Positions 16,478 to 24,751 of a DNA stretch of 64,000 nt are shown one piece after another (the first letter of the stretch is position 1; each line of letters starts with the position of its first letter). The stretch comes from an uncultured Clostridia bacterium (lineage in GTDB: Bacteria; Bacillota; Clostridia; Christensenellales; Pumilibacteraceae). Position numbers and translations under genes: made by a program. The stretch covers positions 62,001-126,000 of the forward strand of contig CALVYT010000038.1 of assembly GCA_944372345.1 (NCBI GenBank), written 5' to 3'. The notes beneath the pieces were generated by a model that saw nothing but the letters and a program-made list of their open reading frames with translations, made no database searches and had not been told where the DNA came from.

Positions 16478-18054
16478 TTTTCATATTCGTATCGACGGTA
16501 TTGCTGACGCTTTCGAGCGTTAAGATGCTTCATATGTATCAGCTTTCGTCCTATCGTTTCAGAGGCGTTCTCGGCTGGCTCAGGGCGTCGCATTTCGACT
16601 ACGTTCTTCGCTATTTCACGTACTCGCTTCTGACGGCGTGCTTTATGCTGCTGTTCCGTTTCTGCTTTCCGTGGCATTGGGACGACGGGGAAACGGGCTC
16701 GCATTATTTTTCCTATCTGTTCTACGTCGCGTTCGGTATCGCGCTGATCGCCGTCTCGTTCGCGAAAAAAACGAAAGTGCCCCTCGCGGTCACTCCGCGT
16801 ATGCGCAGACTGATACTGACGCAGACCGTAGTCTGCCTCGCGTTCAGCACGGGCGGCTGGGCGCTTTGCGAGTTTACTCCGCTCTATGAGTGCGGTTATG
16901 CCGTACTGCCCGTTCTCATCCCGCTTATGGCGGCGATTTACTATTTCGTGACGTATCCGTTCGAGCGTGCGTCCGCGCGTTCGTTTATGAGGGACGCGTC
17001 GGAAGAGATGAAAAAGCTCAAAGCGGGCGGACTGATCGTGGTCGGCATTACGGGAAGTTACGGCAAGACGACGGCGAAGAACATACTGTGCGCGATGCTG
17101 TCTTCCAAATACCGCGTCTGCGCCACGCCCAAGAGTTACAATACTCCGCTCGGGATATGCCGCACGATAAACGACGTGCTCGACGAGAGCGACGGCGTTC
17201 TGCTCGCCGAAATGGGTGCGCGCCGCCGCGGCGATATAGCGGAGATATGCGGGGTCGCCGAGCCCGACTACGCGCTCATAACGGGCGTGGGCTGCCAGCA
17301 TTTTGAAACGTTCGGTTCGCTCGAAGCGATAGCGGACACTAAATACGAGCTTGTCGAAGCCGTCGGAGAGAACGGGCTTGCAGTGTTCAACTGTGCCGAC
17401 GAGGGCGCTCGCGCATTGTCGCTTCGCCGCACGGGCAGAAAAACTCTCACGGGCGGCGACGGTTGCGATATAAGATTTTCGGGGCTGACTATGTCGCCCG
17501 AGGGAACGCGTTTCACCGTTACCGACGGAACGGAAACGGTCGAGGTATATACTCCGCTTCTCGGCAGGCATATTCCCGCGCTGATTTGCGCGTGCATGGC
17601 TGTCGCCGTGGATATGGGCGTGCCGCTCGACATATGCGCAAAGGCGTGCGAAAAACTTTCGCCCGTAGAACACAGACTGGAAGTGATGCGCGTCGGCGGC
17701 AGGGTCATAATAGACGATTCGTATAATTCCAATCCGGGCGGCGCGGCGAACGCTCTCGAAGTGCTCGGCTGTTTCCCCGGGAAAAAAGTGGTAGTCACTC
17801 CGGGAATGGTGGAGCTCGGCGGACTGGAAAACGACGCCAACAGGCGTCTGGGCGGGCATATCGCCGCGACGTGCGACGTCGCAGTGCTCGTCGGCAGCCG
17901 CGCGAAAGCGATAAAGGAAGGCGCGCTCGAAGCGGGAATGGATGAAAGCGCGATAATGACGGCGTCCTCTCTCGACGCCGCGAAGAAATATCTCGCGGGG
18001 CTGGGCGAGTGTTCGGTGCTGTTTGAAAACGACCTGCCCGACAATTATGTCTGA
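16456..18054 (+). CDS. Membrane-anchored MurF-like Mur ligase
   Basis: A 532-residue protein. The first ~190 residues contain about five hydrophobic helices in place of a recognisable MurF substrate-binding domain 1. From ~197 it is a Mur ligase: P-loop GITGSYGKTTAKN, LLAEMGARRRGDIAEIC, the HxE-type VGCQHFETFG, HRLEVM and DDSYNSNPGGA, ending LFENDLPDNYV. MurF adds D-Ala-D-Ala to UDP-MurNAc-tripeptide. The membrane N-terminus suggests a variant that works at the membrane, possibly on lipid-linked or other amino-acid acceptors. It overlaps the hydrolase upstream and the SDR gene downstream. Confidence 0.82.
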   Translation: MDTALDIIFIFVSTVLLTLSSVKMLHMYQLSSYRFRGVLGWLRASHFDYVLRYFTYSLLTACFMLLFRFCFPWHWDDGETGSHYFSYLFYVAFGIALIAVSFAKKTKVPLAVTPRMRRLILTQTVVCLAFSTGGWALCEFTPLYECGYAVLPVLIPLMAAIYYFVTYPFERASARSFMRDASEEMKKLKAGGLIVVGITGSYGKTTAKNILCAMLSSKYRVCATPKSYNTPLGICRTINDVLDESDGVLLAEMGARRRGDIAEICGVAEPDYALITGVGCQHFETFGSLEAIADTKYELVEAVGENGLAVFNCADEGARALSLRRTGRKTLTGGDGCDIRFSGLTMSPEGTRFTVTDGTETVEVYTPLLGRHIPALICACMAVAVDMGVPLDICAKACEKLSPVEHRLEVMRVGGRVIIDDSYNSNPGGAANALEVLGCFPGKKVVVTPGMVELGGLENDANRRLGGHIAATCDVAVLVGSRAKAIKEGALEAGMDESAIMTASSLDAAKKYLAGLGECSVLFENDLPDNYV

Positions 18055-18784
18055 TAAAGTCGCCGCCGTGAGCGGCGGAGCAAAGGGGATAGGCGCGGCG
18101 GTGTCGCGCCTGTTTTGTCGACGCGGATATTCCGTCGCGATAGGCTACCGCACGAGCCGCGCCGCGGCGGTAACGCTTGCGGACGAGCTCAACGCGGCGG
18201 GCGGGAAAGCAGTCGCAGTCTATGCGGATCTTTCGGGTATGAAAGGCGCGGAGGAGTTCAGACGCGGCGTTTTTGGCGCGTTCGGGCGCGCGGACGTGCT
18301 CGTGAACAATGCGGGAAGCTGCGAGCACGGCGTGCTGGCGGAGTTTTCAGAAGAGCATATCCTGCGCTCTGTGACGGATAACCTGCTCGCCGCCGTTTAC
18401 GCGTCCAAAGCGTTTTACGATGATTTCGCGTTCGGCGGCAGCGGCAGTATAGTGAATATCTCCTCCGTCTGGGGCATATGCGGAGCGAGCACGGAGTCGG
18501 TGTATTCCGCGGCGAAAGCGGGAGTGATCGCGTTTACGAAGTCGCTTGCCAAGGAGCTTGCGCCGTGCGGAGTGCGCGTCAACGCCGTTGCCCCGGGCGT
18601 GACGGATACGGATATGCTGGCGCGCTTCGGAAATGACGAACGTGCGGAGCTGAAAAACGAGATACCGCTCGGCAGGTTTGCTTCTCCGGGCGATATTGCT
18701 TCCGTCGTTTATTTTCTTGCGAGCGACGCCGCTTCGTACATAACGGGGCAGACGTTCAACGTGAGCGGCGGTTATGTGATATGA
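18047..18784 (+). CDS. Short-chain dehydrogenase/reductase (FabG-like)
   Basis: A 245-residue SDR. It has the cofactor loop SGGAKGIGAAVS (first Thr of TGxxxGxG is Ser), NNAG, the catalytic Ser in VNISSVWG, YSAAKAG with the Tyr and Lys pair, and PGVTDTDM. The C-terminal DAASYITGQTFNVSGGY is like FabG. Because it sits after a MurF-like ligase and not in a fatty-acid operon, the 3-oxoacyl-ACP substrate is uncertain. The ATG at 18047 overlaps the previous stop (ATGTCTGA). Confidence 0.88.
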   Translation: MSDKVAAVSGGAKGIGAAVSRLFCRRGYSVAIGYRTSRAAAVTLADELNAAGGKAVAVYADLSGMKGAEEFRRGVFGAFGRADVLVNNAGSCEHGVLAEFSEEHILRSVTDNLLAAVYASKAFYDDFAFGGSGSIVNISSVWGICGASTESVYSAAKAGVIAFTKSLAKELAPCGVRVNAVAPGVTDTDMLARFGNDERAELKNEIPLGRFASPGDIASVVYFLASDAASYITGQTFNVSGGYVI

Positions 18785-18830
18785 CAAAAAAACATACCGC
18801 AATGTCATACGAATATATACGGGAGGGGGC

Positions 18831-18859
18831 TTGACAAATTTTTCCTTTCGTTGTATAAT
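18831..18859 (+). promoter_or_regulatory. Promoter of the CsoR-family gene with adjacent G tract
   Basis: TTGACA (18831-18836), 17-bp spacer, TATAAT (18854-18859). Immediately upstream is TATACGGGAGGGGGC, a G tract that resembles one half of the G-rich operators bound by CsoR proteins, so autoregulation is plausible. Confidence 0.8.
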
Positions 18860-18891
18860 GAATCAAAGAAGCAGTTAAGGAGGGTGCGGAA

Positions 18892-19179
18892 ATGACTAAA
18901 TCTGCGGATCCTGCCGATTCCAGGAACCTTTGCAGCAGGCTGAATAAGATCATAGGTCAGCTTGAAGCTATGAAGCGTATGATCGAAAAAGACGCCGGCT
19001 GCGAGGATCTGATCATACAGGTCAATGCCGTTAAATCCGCTATGCACAGTTTCGGAAGAGTGGTGCTCGAAAAGGGCATTTCGACGGCGATGAATAATTG
19101 CCTTGACGGAGCGGACGCGGCGGAAGCTGCGGAAGAATGCAGCGTGCTGATAGGGCGCTTTGCCGATCTGTCCAAGTGA
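18892..19179 (+). CDS. CsoR/RcnR/FrmR-family (DUF156) transcriptional regulator
   Basis: A 95-residue all-helical repressor family member: LCSRLNKIIGQLEAMKRMIE and DLIIQVNAVKSAMHSFGRVVLEKG. In CsoR the copper site is Cys-His-Cys. Counting from Cys37 (the first ligand), the expected His is Gly62 and the second Cys is Ala66, so the canonical Cu(I) site is missing. Cys14 and Cys70 are extra. It may sense something other than Cu(I), such as persulfide or another metal. AAGGAGG precedes the ATG. No target transporter lies next to it. Confidence 0.88.
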   Translation: MTKSADPADSRNLCSRLNKIIGQLEAMKRMIEKDAGCEDLIIQVNAVKSAMHSFGRVVLEKGISTAMNNCLDGADAAEAAEECSVLIGRFADLSK

Positions 19180-19307
19180 CGTCGCTGCCGGGCGAGCGGA
19201 AAACGTCCGCTACGAAAGGCGGGCTGTTTGAGCGTGTGCACTATGCGCAGGTGAGATAAAAGAGTCCGCCGCAAAAAAGGTCATCCGACCGGATCGTCTT
19301 AAAATCA

Positions 19308-19339
19308 AAACGACTGCCGTCACGACAGCCGTTTATTTT
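19308..19339 (+). terminator. Probable terminator of the CsoR-family gene
   Basis: AAACGACTG (19308-19316) pairs with CAGCCGTTT (19326-19334) with one mismatch, then ATTTTA. The stem is imperfect and the T tract short. Confidence 0.55.
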
Positions 19340-19365
19340 ACGGCCGGGTGGTATGCGGATCGATA

Positions 19366-19407
19366 ATAAATGTGACCGGGATCGCTTCGGATCCCGGTCA
19401 CATTTAT
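19366..19407. repeat. Perfect 18-bp inverted repeat
   Basis: ATAAATGTGACCGGGATC (19366-19383) is followed after 6 nt by its exact reverse complement (19390-19407). There is no T tract on either side. It is separate from both neighbouring terminators. Confidence 0.8.
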
Positions 19408-19548
19408 AAAGTGTCGGGCTTGTTTGCGTCGTATCGGACCCGCGCAGCGCGGATCACTCGCTCCGATAAGCGGCATAAATGTTTTTATGTCTGCCCGGAT
19501 CATAGGCGTCGCAAGAAATTATAGGCGGCGCCGGGCGGGTCCGAATGC

Positions 19549-19592
19549 GAAAAAATAAAAGAAGCGGACGAACTTGCGTTCATCCGCTTCTT
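19549..19592 (-). terminator. Terminator of the 1345-residue surface protein gene
   Basis: On the minus strand a 14-position stem (AGAAGCGGATGAAC with GTTCGTCCGCTTCT, one mismatch, 4-nt loop) is followed by TTTATTTTT. It starts 13 bp beyond the stop codon. Confidence 0.85.
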
Positions 19593-19604
19593 GACATTAC
19601 GTTA

Positions 19605-22600
19605 TCAGTCCTCGAAGTCGTCCCACTTGTTGTAGCGGCGGGTGGCTTCTCTGCGCTCCGCTTCGAGACGCGCTCTCGTCTCTTCTTCGGCTTTGCGCGC
19701 GGCTTCCTTTTCCGCCTTTCTGCGTGCTTTTTCCGCCCTTGCTTCTTCAAGTTCGCGGCGGCGTTCTTCGCTCGGCGTGAAGTCCACTATTTCATCCGAA
19801 TAGAGATATGTGTCGTCCTCGCTTTCCGCATCGGGAGCGGCTTCGGCGTTCTCGGTTTCGGTTACTCTTTCCGCGCTTTCGGCAGAGGGAGTTTCATCTG
19901 CTTTCGGCTCGTTCGTTTCTTCCGCGGTCACGGTTTCATCCGTCGCTTCGGCTTCGGCAGATGCTTCGGTCGCCGTATCTTCGGCTGCGGGTTCCGTGCC
20001 GTCCGCTTCGGAAGCGGGGGACTCTGGCGATGCGGGAACTTCCGCATTCGCGTCGACTGCTTCTCCGCGGTTCTCGGCTGCAAGCGCTTCGGCTTCGGCG
20101 AGAGCCTTCTTCATCTCGATAGCGTCCTCGATATCCTCGTCGAATGCCTCGTAAGCGTCGGCGGGCAGTATGCCTTCATCTTCTCCCGCACGCTCGTTAT
20201 GCTGAATGCGGAGCGTGGTCTCTCTGTCGTAGGAGAGTTTGCCGGAAGCGGAAGCTCCGCCGTTCCTCTTGCGCCTGATGGCGAGGTAACGTACGATCGC
20301 CGCGATGACCGCAATGAGTATGACGACCGCGAGAACCACGGAGATGTAGATGTACCAGTCGTTGCCGGACTCGTCGGTGTCGGAGGGCGTGTCGGTATCT
20401 TCTTCCGTCGTTTCCTGTTCGCCGCCCGTGTAGTCGGCTATCGCGTTATGGCTGCTGGCTATCGCGCCCGAATTTTCTATCTCGCTGCGCGCGTCCTCGA
20501 ATTGCGAGCTTTCGATCGTTTCGAGAGATATGTCGTTGATTATCAGCGTGCCGCGCGCGTATTCGGAAACGGCGTTTCCGCCTATCCCGAACGCCACGGT
20601 CATAGACTTGGTCGTACCGCTTTCGGTCTCCTCGTCCTCGCTGTCCGACTCGGTGGGAGCCGTTCCGTCCGTATGGATATAGATGCTGAATTCCTGGAAC
20701 TCGCTTTCGCCGTTATCGTTCTTCGTGGTCTTGACGTCGAACAGTCCGTACTCGGTGTCGTCTATCGCGATATACGCGCCCTTGTATTTATCGGAGAGCT
20801 GATCGATGGGGATGATCGCCTGCATAACGACGGTCAGCTTGTAATACGATCCGCCGTTCAGCGTATAGGTCACGTCGCCCGTTACTTTGGAGTATGCGGG
20901 AAGCGCGTTCTTTATCGCGAGCGAATCGTCGTTGACGGCGTTATTTCTCGTATAGGAGGAGGGGAGAGCCGCGCCGCTTTCGTCCGCGCTGCCCGCGTCG
21001 AACGCGCCAAACGACACCGCGCTTACGCCTTCCGCGCCCGACGACGAGGATTCCGCGAGCGTCCAGTTGTAAGGAGTCTTGAAGAAATCGTCGTCGTAGT
21101 TGTTGTAGGAGTCGATCGTGCTTCCGTAAGTCGAATAGCACGCGAAGTCGGGGATTATCCCGTGATCGTTCATCGACGCTTTATATGCCGTCTGCTTGGC
21201 GGCGAACTCTTCGCGCTGTTCATTGAGCGACGCTTCGTTCGTCGTTTCGTTGCCGTCGGCGTCCTCCGTCATCGCGTTGAGCTGCGTCATCGAAACTTCG
21301 CTGACGTATACGGTGCCCGTTGCGAGCTTGGTCGTGTTGTCTTCGTCGTCATAGAAGCCCAGCCATATCTCGACGTACATTTCGCTGAGACTGCTGTCGC
21401 CCGTCTGGACGAAGAAGGAATAGGTCTTATATCCCGCCGAACCGGTGTCGGTTATGCGCTGAATGGTCGCGACTTCCTTGTCGCCGTTTTTGAGCGCGAG
21501 GTTCGCGCCGTAGCCTTCCACGTTCTCCGTGCGCATCGTGATGTCTATTCTCTGCACGGTGTTCGCGGAAACGCTGAAACTGAGGGAGCGGTAGCCGACC
21601 GCGACTCCTTTGTTTTCATCCGTCGGCAGACGGCTCTCTTTCGCTTCGATCATAAGCAGATTGTCGGGAAGCGATTCGGTTTTAAGCGCGGGGTTTATCT
21701 GCCCCTTGACGGTGTCTAACGTGCCGGGAGCGCGGTAATTGTATTCCGTCATATCCGACGAAACGACGCCGCCGACGACGTAGTCGCGGTAGTTTTCGTT
21801 ATATACGTTGCCGCTCATTCCCGTCGTGCCGTCCTCGCCGGCTGCCATAAGCGTCCAGTCGGAGGGAGTGTACGGGGTCACGTCGTTGCCGTCTTTGTCG
21901 CGGACGATGTCCTCGATCTCGTTGAAGCTGCCGTTGTTTATCGAAAGATCGGCGCTCGCCGCGTCGAACGTCACGGTCGTGCCGTTGCTGCTGTTGGACG
22001 TGTATTCGCTGTTGGATATCTCCTCTATGCGGATATTATCGAACAACGCGATGCCTGCCGCGCTCGTCGCCGCAGCGTCGCTCGTGGCGCACATTCCCAG
22101 CCAGAGTTCGAGGCTTATCGTGTAGTCGGCAAAGTCCGAACCTTTGATATAGAATACTTCTTCGCTCCAGCCGTAACGCGAAGTATTGTCGGGATCTCCC
22201 GCAAGCCCCGAGGACGTTACGAGGAGCTGACCCTTGCCGTTGTTTGAGGGGTCGTCGTTATCTTCGAGCGGACCTCTGTAATCCGTGCCGCGGATAGCTA
22301 TCCCGGCGATCGCGTCGTCGCTCGTGTGGTCGTCGACGACGGTCTTGACCCACACGCCGAGACGGTAATTCTTGCGGCGTTCGATCTTAAACTCCGACGT
22401 GGCGAAGCCTGCGGATGCGGACGAGAACGCCCCGGTATTTTCGTTGTAAGGCGAGGATATGACGAATATGTCGTTATCCGGTCCCTCGGGGGAGTAGGGG
22501 ATATCCTCGCTGTCGTTTATGCCCATATCCTCGCGCACGGAACCGTAGTATCCGGTGTCGGAGAAGAACTTGTCGTAAGACTGCGGAGCCGCCTGCCAGC

Positions 22601-23642
22601 CCTTGTTGCCGTTGCCGTCGAAGCTGCCTATCTCTCCGTCGGCATAGCCCGCGTCGTCGGAATCGAGCAGGTTTCCCTCTGCGTCGACGGAGAGGTAAGC
22701 CGAGTCGTTCTCGCTGTAAAGCAGAGCCGTGCCGTCGTCGGAAAGTTTGTAAGTGCGGTCGGCGAATACGTCGCGGAAGTTATGCTCGTCAGTGACGGAA
22801 GCAGTCAGCGATTCGAACCTGCTCGGCGCGTACTGTTTCGCCGTGACGTGGTCGAACAGCGCCCAGCCTTTGGCGGTGTCCATAAGCGTCTGTTCCGCGC
22901 CCGACTGATCGGTGAACTTGATGCTGCTGCCGAGCTGCAGACTGATCGTGACGGAGGGAGCGGACATCGTGGACGTAGCGACGTAGAATTCGTATTCGAC
23001 CCAGCCGTAGTGGTTGGATGCGTCGTAAGAAGTTCCGTCGCCGTAGTAGTCGACGGTGTCGATATCCTCTATGATTATGTCGTTATCCATTCCGGACAGC
23101 TTTATACTCGCGCCCTCGCCGTCGCTGAAATCGCTTGTTCTGACCCATACGCTTATCGCGTAATAGGAGTTTGCGGAAAGGGAGATGCTTGCGGAATCAT
23201 AGCCGTAAGCTATATCCGCGCCGCCGGAATTTATCAAAAGCGCGTAAGCGTCCGAACCCGCGAATTCATCGGCGGGATTGTTCTTGCCGAAAGGAGTATA
23301 TACCGGTCCGTCGAGTTCGAGTTCTTCGAGATCGTCGTTGTCGAGGTCGGAAAGGTTTATCGTTCCGGATATGACGCTGCCCTCGGGAACGGAGGTTATC
23401 GCCGTGCCCGTCCAGCTCGTCGGGGTATTGACGAGGTCGCTGCCTGCGGGATCTCCGAAGTCGCCGTTGGTCACTTCCGTCTCGGTGACGGGGCTGTACT
23501 GCGACGTGTCGACCGCGGCGGCGCTCCGCGAGTTGTCCGCAAACGATATGAACGTCAGCACAGACAAAACGAGCGAGAGTATCACGACGGCGGCGACTGC
23601 CGCAAGCGCTTTTTGTCTTAACGAATTGAATTTGTATTGCAT
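19605..23642 (-). CDS. Large exported protein with C-terminal membrane anchor and charged tail
   Basis: 1345 residues. The N-terminus has a signal-like hydrophobic helix (about residues 13-35). The extracellular part, to ~1090, is acidic, Ser/Thr/Asp/Tyr-rich and contains several repeated beta-sandwich-like units with motifs such as GDFGDP, SANSYYAISVWVRT, RRKNYRLGVWVKT and GWVEYEFYV, similar in style to galactose-binding or carbohydrate-binding folds. One transmembrane helix (~1097-1120) is followed by RRKR and ~225 cytoplasmic residues: first very acidic (Glu/Ala/Asp), then a Lys/Arg/Glu helix. No catalytic domain is recognised. I infer surface glycan binding or adhesion with an intracellular tail. 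It has its own promoter and terminator. Confidence 0.7.
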   Translation of the reverse strand: MQYKFNSLRQKALAAVAAVVILSLVLSVLTFISFADNSRSAAAVDTSQYSPVTETEVTNGDFGDPAGSDLVNTPTSWTGTAITSVPEGSVISGTINLSDLDNDDLEELELDGPVYTPFGKNNPADEFAGSDAYALLINSGGADIAYGYDSASISLSANSYYAISVWVRTSDFSDGEGASIKLSGMDNDIIIEDIDTVDYYGDGTSYDASNHYGWVEYEFYVATSTMSAPSVTISLQLGSSIKFTDQSGAEQTLMDTAKGWALFDHVTAKQYAPSRFESLTASVTDEHNFRDVFADRTYKLSDDGTALLYSENDSAYLSVDAEGNLLDSDDAGYADGEIGSFDGNGNKGWQAAPQSYDKFFSDTGYYGSVREDMGINDSEDIPYSPEGPDNDIFVISSPYNENTGAFSSASAGFATSEFKIERRKNYRLGVWVKTVVDDHTSDDAIAGIAIRGTDYRGPLEDNDDPSNNGKGQLLVTSSGLAGDPDNTSRYGWSEEVFYIKGSDFADYTISLELWLGMCATSDAAATSAAGIALFDNIRIEEISNSEYTSNSSNGTTVTFDAASADLSINNGSFNEIEDIVRDKDGNDVTPYTPSDWTLMAAGEDGTTGMSGNVYNENYRDYVVGGVVSSDMTEYNYRAPGTLDTVKGQINPALKTESLPDNLLMIEAKESRLPTDENKGVAVGYRSLSFSVSANTVQRIDITMRTENVEGYGANLALKNGDKEVATIQRITDTGSAGYKTYSFFVQTGDSSLSEMYVEIWLGFYDDEDNTTKLATGTVYVSEVSMTQLNAMTEDADGNETTNEASLNEQREEFAAKQTAYKASMNDHGIIPDFACYSTYGSTIDSYNNYDDDFFKTPYNWTLAESSSSGAEGVSAVSFGAFDAGSADESGAALPSSYTRNNAVNDDSLAIKNALPAYSKVTGDVTYTLNGGSYYKLTVVMQAIIPIDQLSDKYKGAYIAIDDTEYGLFDVKTTKNDNGESEFQEFSIYIHTDGTAPTESDSEDEETESGTTKSMTVAFGIGGNAVSEYARGTLIINDISLETIESSQFEDARSEIENSGAIASSHNAIADYTGGEQETTEEDTDTPSDTDESGNDWYIYISVVLAVVILIAVIAAIVRYLAIRRKRNGGASASGKLSYDRETTLRIQHNERAGEDEGILPADAYEAFDEDIEDAIEMKKALAEAEALAAENRGEAVDANAEVPASPESPASEADGTEPAAEDTATEASAEAEATDETVTAEETNEPKADETPSAESAERVTETENAEAAPDAESEDDTYLYSDEIVDFTPSEERRRELEEARAEKARRKAEKEAARKAEEETRARLEAERREATRRYNKWDDFED

Positions 23643-23701
23643 CTGTTAAGTGTCCTTGATAATAAAACCGCATAAGGTTTCATCATAATAATACTTGTTC
23701 T

Positions 23702-23730
23702 ATTATACCGTAATCGCTGTCAATATGCAA
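23702..23730 (-). promoter_or_regulatory. Promoter of the 1345-residue gene
   Basis: On the minus strand TTGCAT (23730-23725), 17-bp spacer and TATAAT (23707-23702), about 60 bp before the ATG. A TTGACA overlaps the spacer but is too close to the -10 to be the -35. Confidence 0.55.
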
Positions 23731-23805
23731 ATGTTTTTATCCGTAAAGCGCAAATTTTTTTCCGACTTTTGCGCAATATATTATATTGAAAGACGGTAGC
23801 TTGCA

Positions 23806-24180
23806 ATGGTGAAGAAAGCTGTGGGAAAACGCGTTCTCGAAGCGGCGGTCGGCGTCGCCGTCGGAATGATAAACGGATTGCTCGGCGGGGGCGGCGGTAT
23901 GCTTTGCGTGCCGTTTCTGGAAAAGATACTCGGCGAGGAAGTGAAGATATGCCACGCGACGACGGTGCTCGTCATCTTTCCCGTGTGTCTGGCGGCGGCG
24001 ACGGTGTATTCCGCGACGGGCGGGGTGCGCGTTCCCGACGTGTTTTTCGTGATGGCGGGCGCGGCTGCGGGCGGCGCGCTCGGCTCTTTCGCGCTGCGCG
24101 CGGCGGCTCCGAAAGCCGTATCCGTGATATTTTCGCTCGTCGTGGCGACGGCGGGAGCGAGGATGTTATGGACAGGCTGA
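23806..24180 (+). CDS. TSUP (TauE/SafE) permease, N-terminal half protein
   Basis: 124 residues with about four transmembrane helices and the TSUP repeat signature GMINGLLGGGGGMLCVPFL. Full TSUP transporters are ~250 residues made from two such halves; here the second half is a separate overlapping gene. The pair probably forms one exporter for sulfite, sulfonates or related anions. The ATG at 23806 lacks a strong ribosome site. Confidence 0.8.
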   Translation: MVKKAVGKRVLEAAVGVAVGMINGLLGGGGGMLCVPFLEKILGEEVKICHATTVLVIFPVCLAAATVYSATGGVRVPDVFFVMAGAAAGGALGSFALRAAAPKAVSVIFSLVVATAGARMLWTG

Positions 24181-24578
24181 CGCTTGTATGCGCGGGGCTT
24201 GCGGGCGGCGCGCTCGGCGGGATGGGAATGGGCGGCGGAACGCTGCTCATACCTCTGCTGACGCTGCTGTGCGGATTTTCGCAGCACGCCGCGCAGGCGC
24301 TCAACCTCGTTGTATTCATCCCGATGTCAGCGGTCAGCCTGCTCGTGCACGCGAAGAACGGACTGCTGCGCACGTCGTATTTTTTCACTGTCGCGCTTCC
24401 CGCGGCGGGTGCGAGCGTCGCGGCGTCCTTTCTCGCGATGAACGCGGACGGGGAACTGCTCGGACGGATATTCGGAGGGTTTCTCGTTGCGGCGGGCGCG
24501 TTCGGCGCGGTCGCCGCTTTGACGAAGAAAAAGGAGCGGATGCCCGTTCCGATAAAAAAGCTGCGCCGCCCGGAGTGA
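24168..24578 (+). CDS. TSUP (TauE/SafE) permease, C-terminal half protein
   Basis: 136 residues, four transmembrane helices, signature GALGGMGMGGGTLLIPLLTLL and QHAAQALNLVVFIPMS. The ATG at 24168 overlaps the first half gene by 13 bp in another frame, so the two are translationally coupled. The C-terminus is basic (KKKERMPVPIKKLRR). Both halves keep their Gly-rich motifs, which argues for a working two-protein transporter and not decay. Confidence 0.8.
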   Translation: MDRLTLVCAGLAGGALGGMGMGGGTLLIPLLTLLCGFSQHAAQALNLVVFIPMSAVSLLVHAKNGLLRTSYFFTVALPAAGASVAASFLAMNADGELLGRIFGGFLVAAGAFGAVAALTKKKERMPVPIKKLRRPE

Positions 24579-24595
24579 CGGAACGCATTTTGCCG

Positions 24596-24620
24596 AAGCC
24601 GACGGATCCGTCGGCTTTTT
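24596..24620 (+). terminator. Terminator of the TSUP pair
   Basis: A perfect palindromic stem built on GCCGACGGATCCGTCGGC followed by five T residues, 17 bp after the stop codon. Confidence 0.85.
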
Positions 24621-24751
24621 CGCATACGGCGGGAGCGCGCGGCATATCATTTAGAGCGGGGGCAGCGGTCCGTTTGCGCGGCGATAAGACGCGAAGCGGC
24701 AAAAACTGCCGTATTTCGCGCAAAAATCATGGTATAATCGGGAGCAGAGGA

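Larger units (their letters stand above)
19180..19604. other. Intergenic region between convergent genes
   Basis: No gene supported. It contains three separate hairpins: the csoR-side terminator, a perfect 18-bp inverted repeat at 19366-19407 and the minus-strand terminator at 19549-19592. Confidence 0.6.

Noticed and set aside
19308..19592. CRISPR-like or transposon-end repeats
   Set aside because: The three hairpins differ from each other, there are no spacers, cas genes, transposase or target duplications.
19545..21719. 724-codon plus-strand open frame
   Set aside because: It is antisense to the large surface protein, Arg/Phe/Val-rich, has no ribosome site or family motif, and arises from GC-rich codon use on the other strand.
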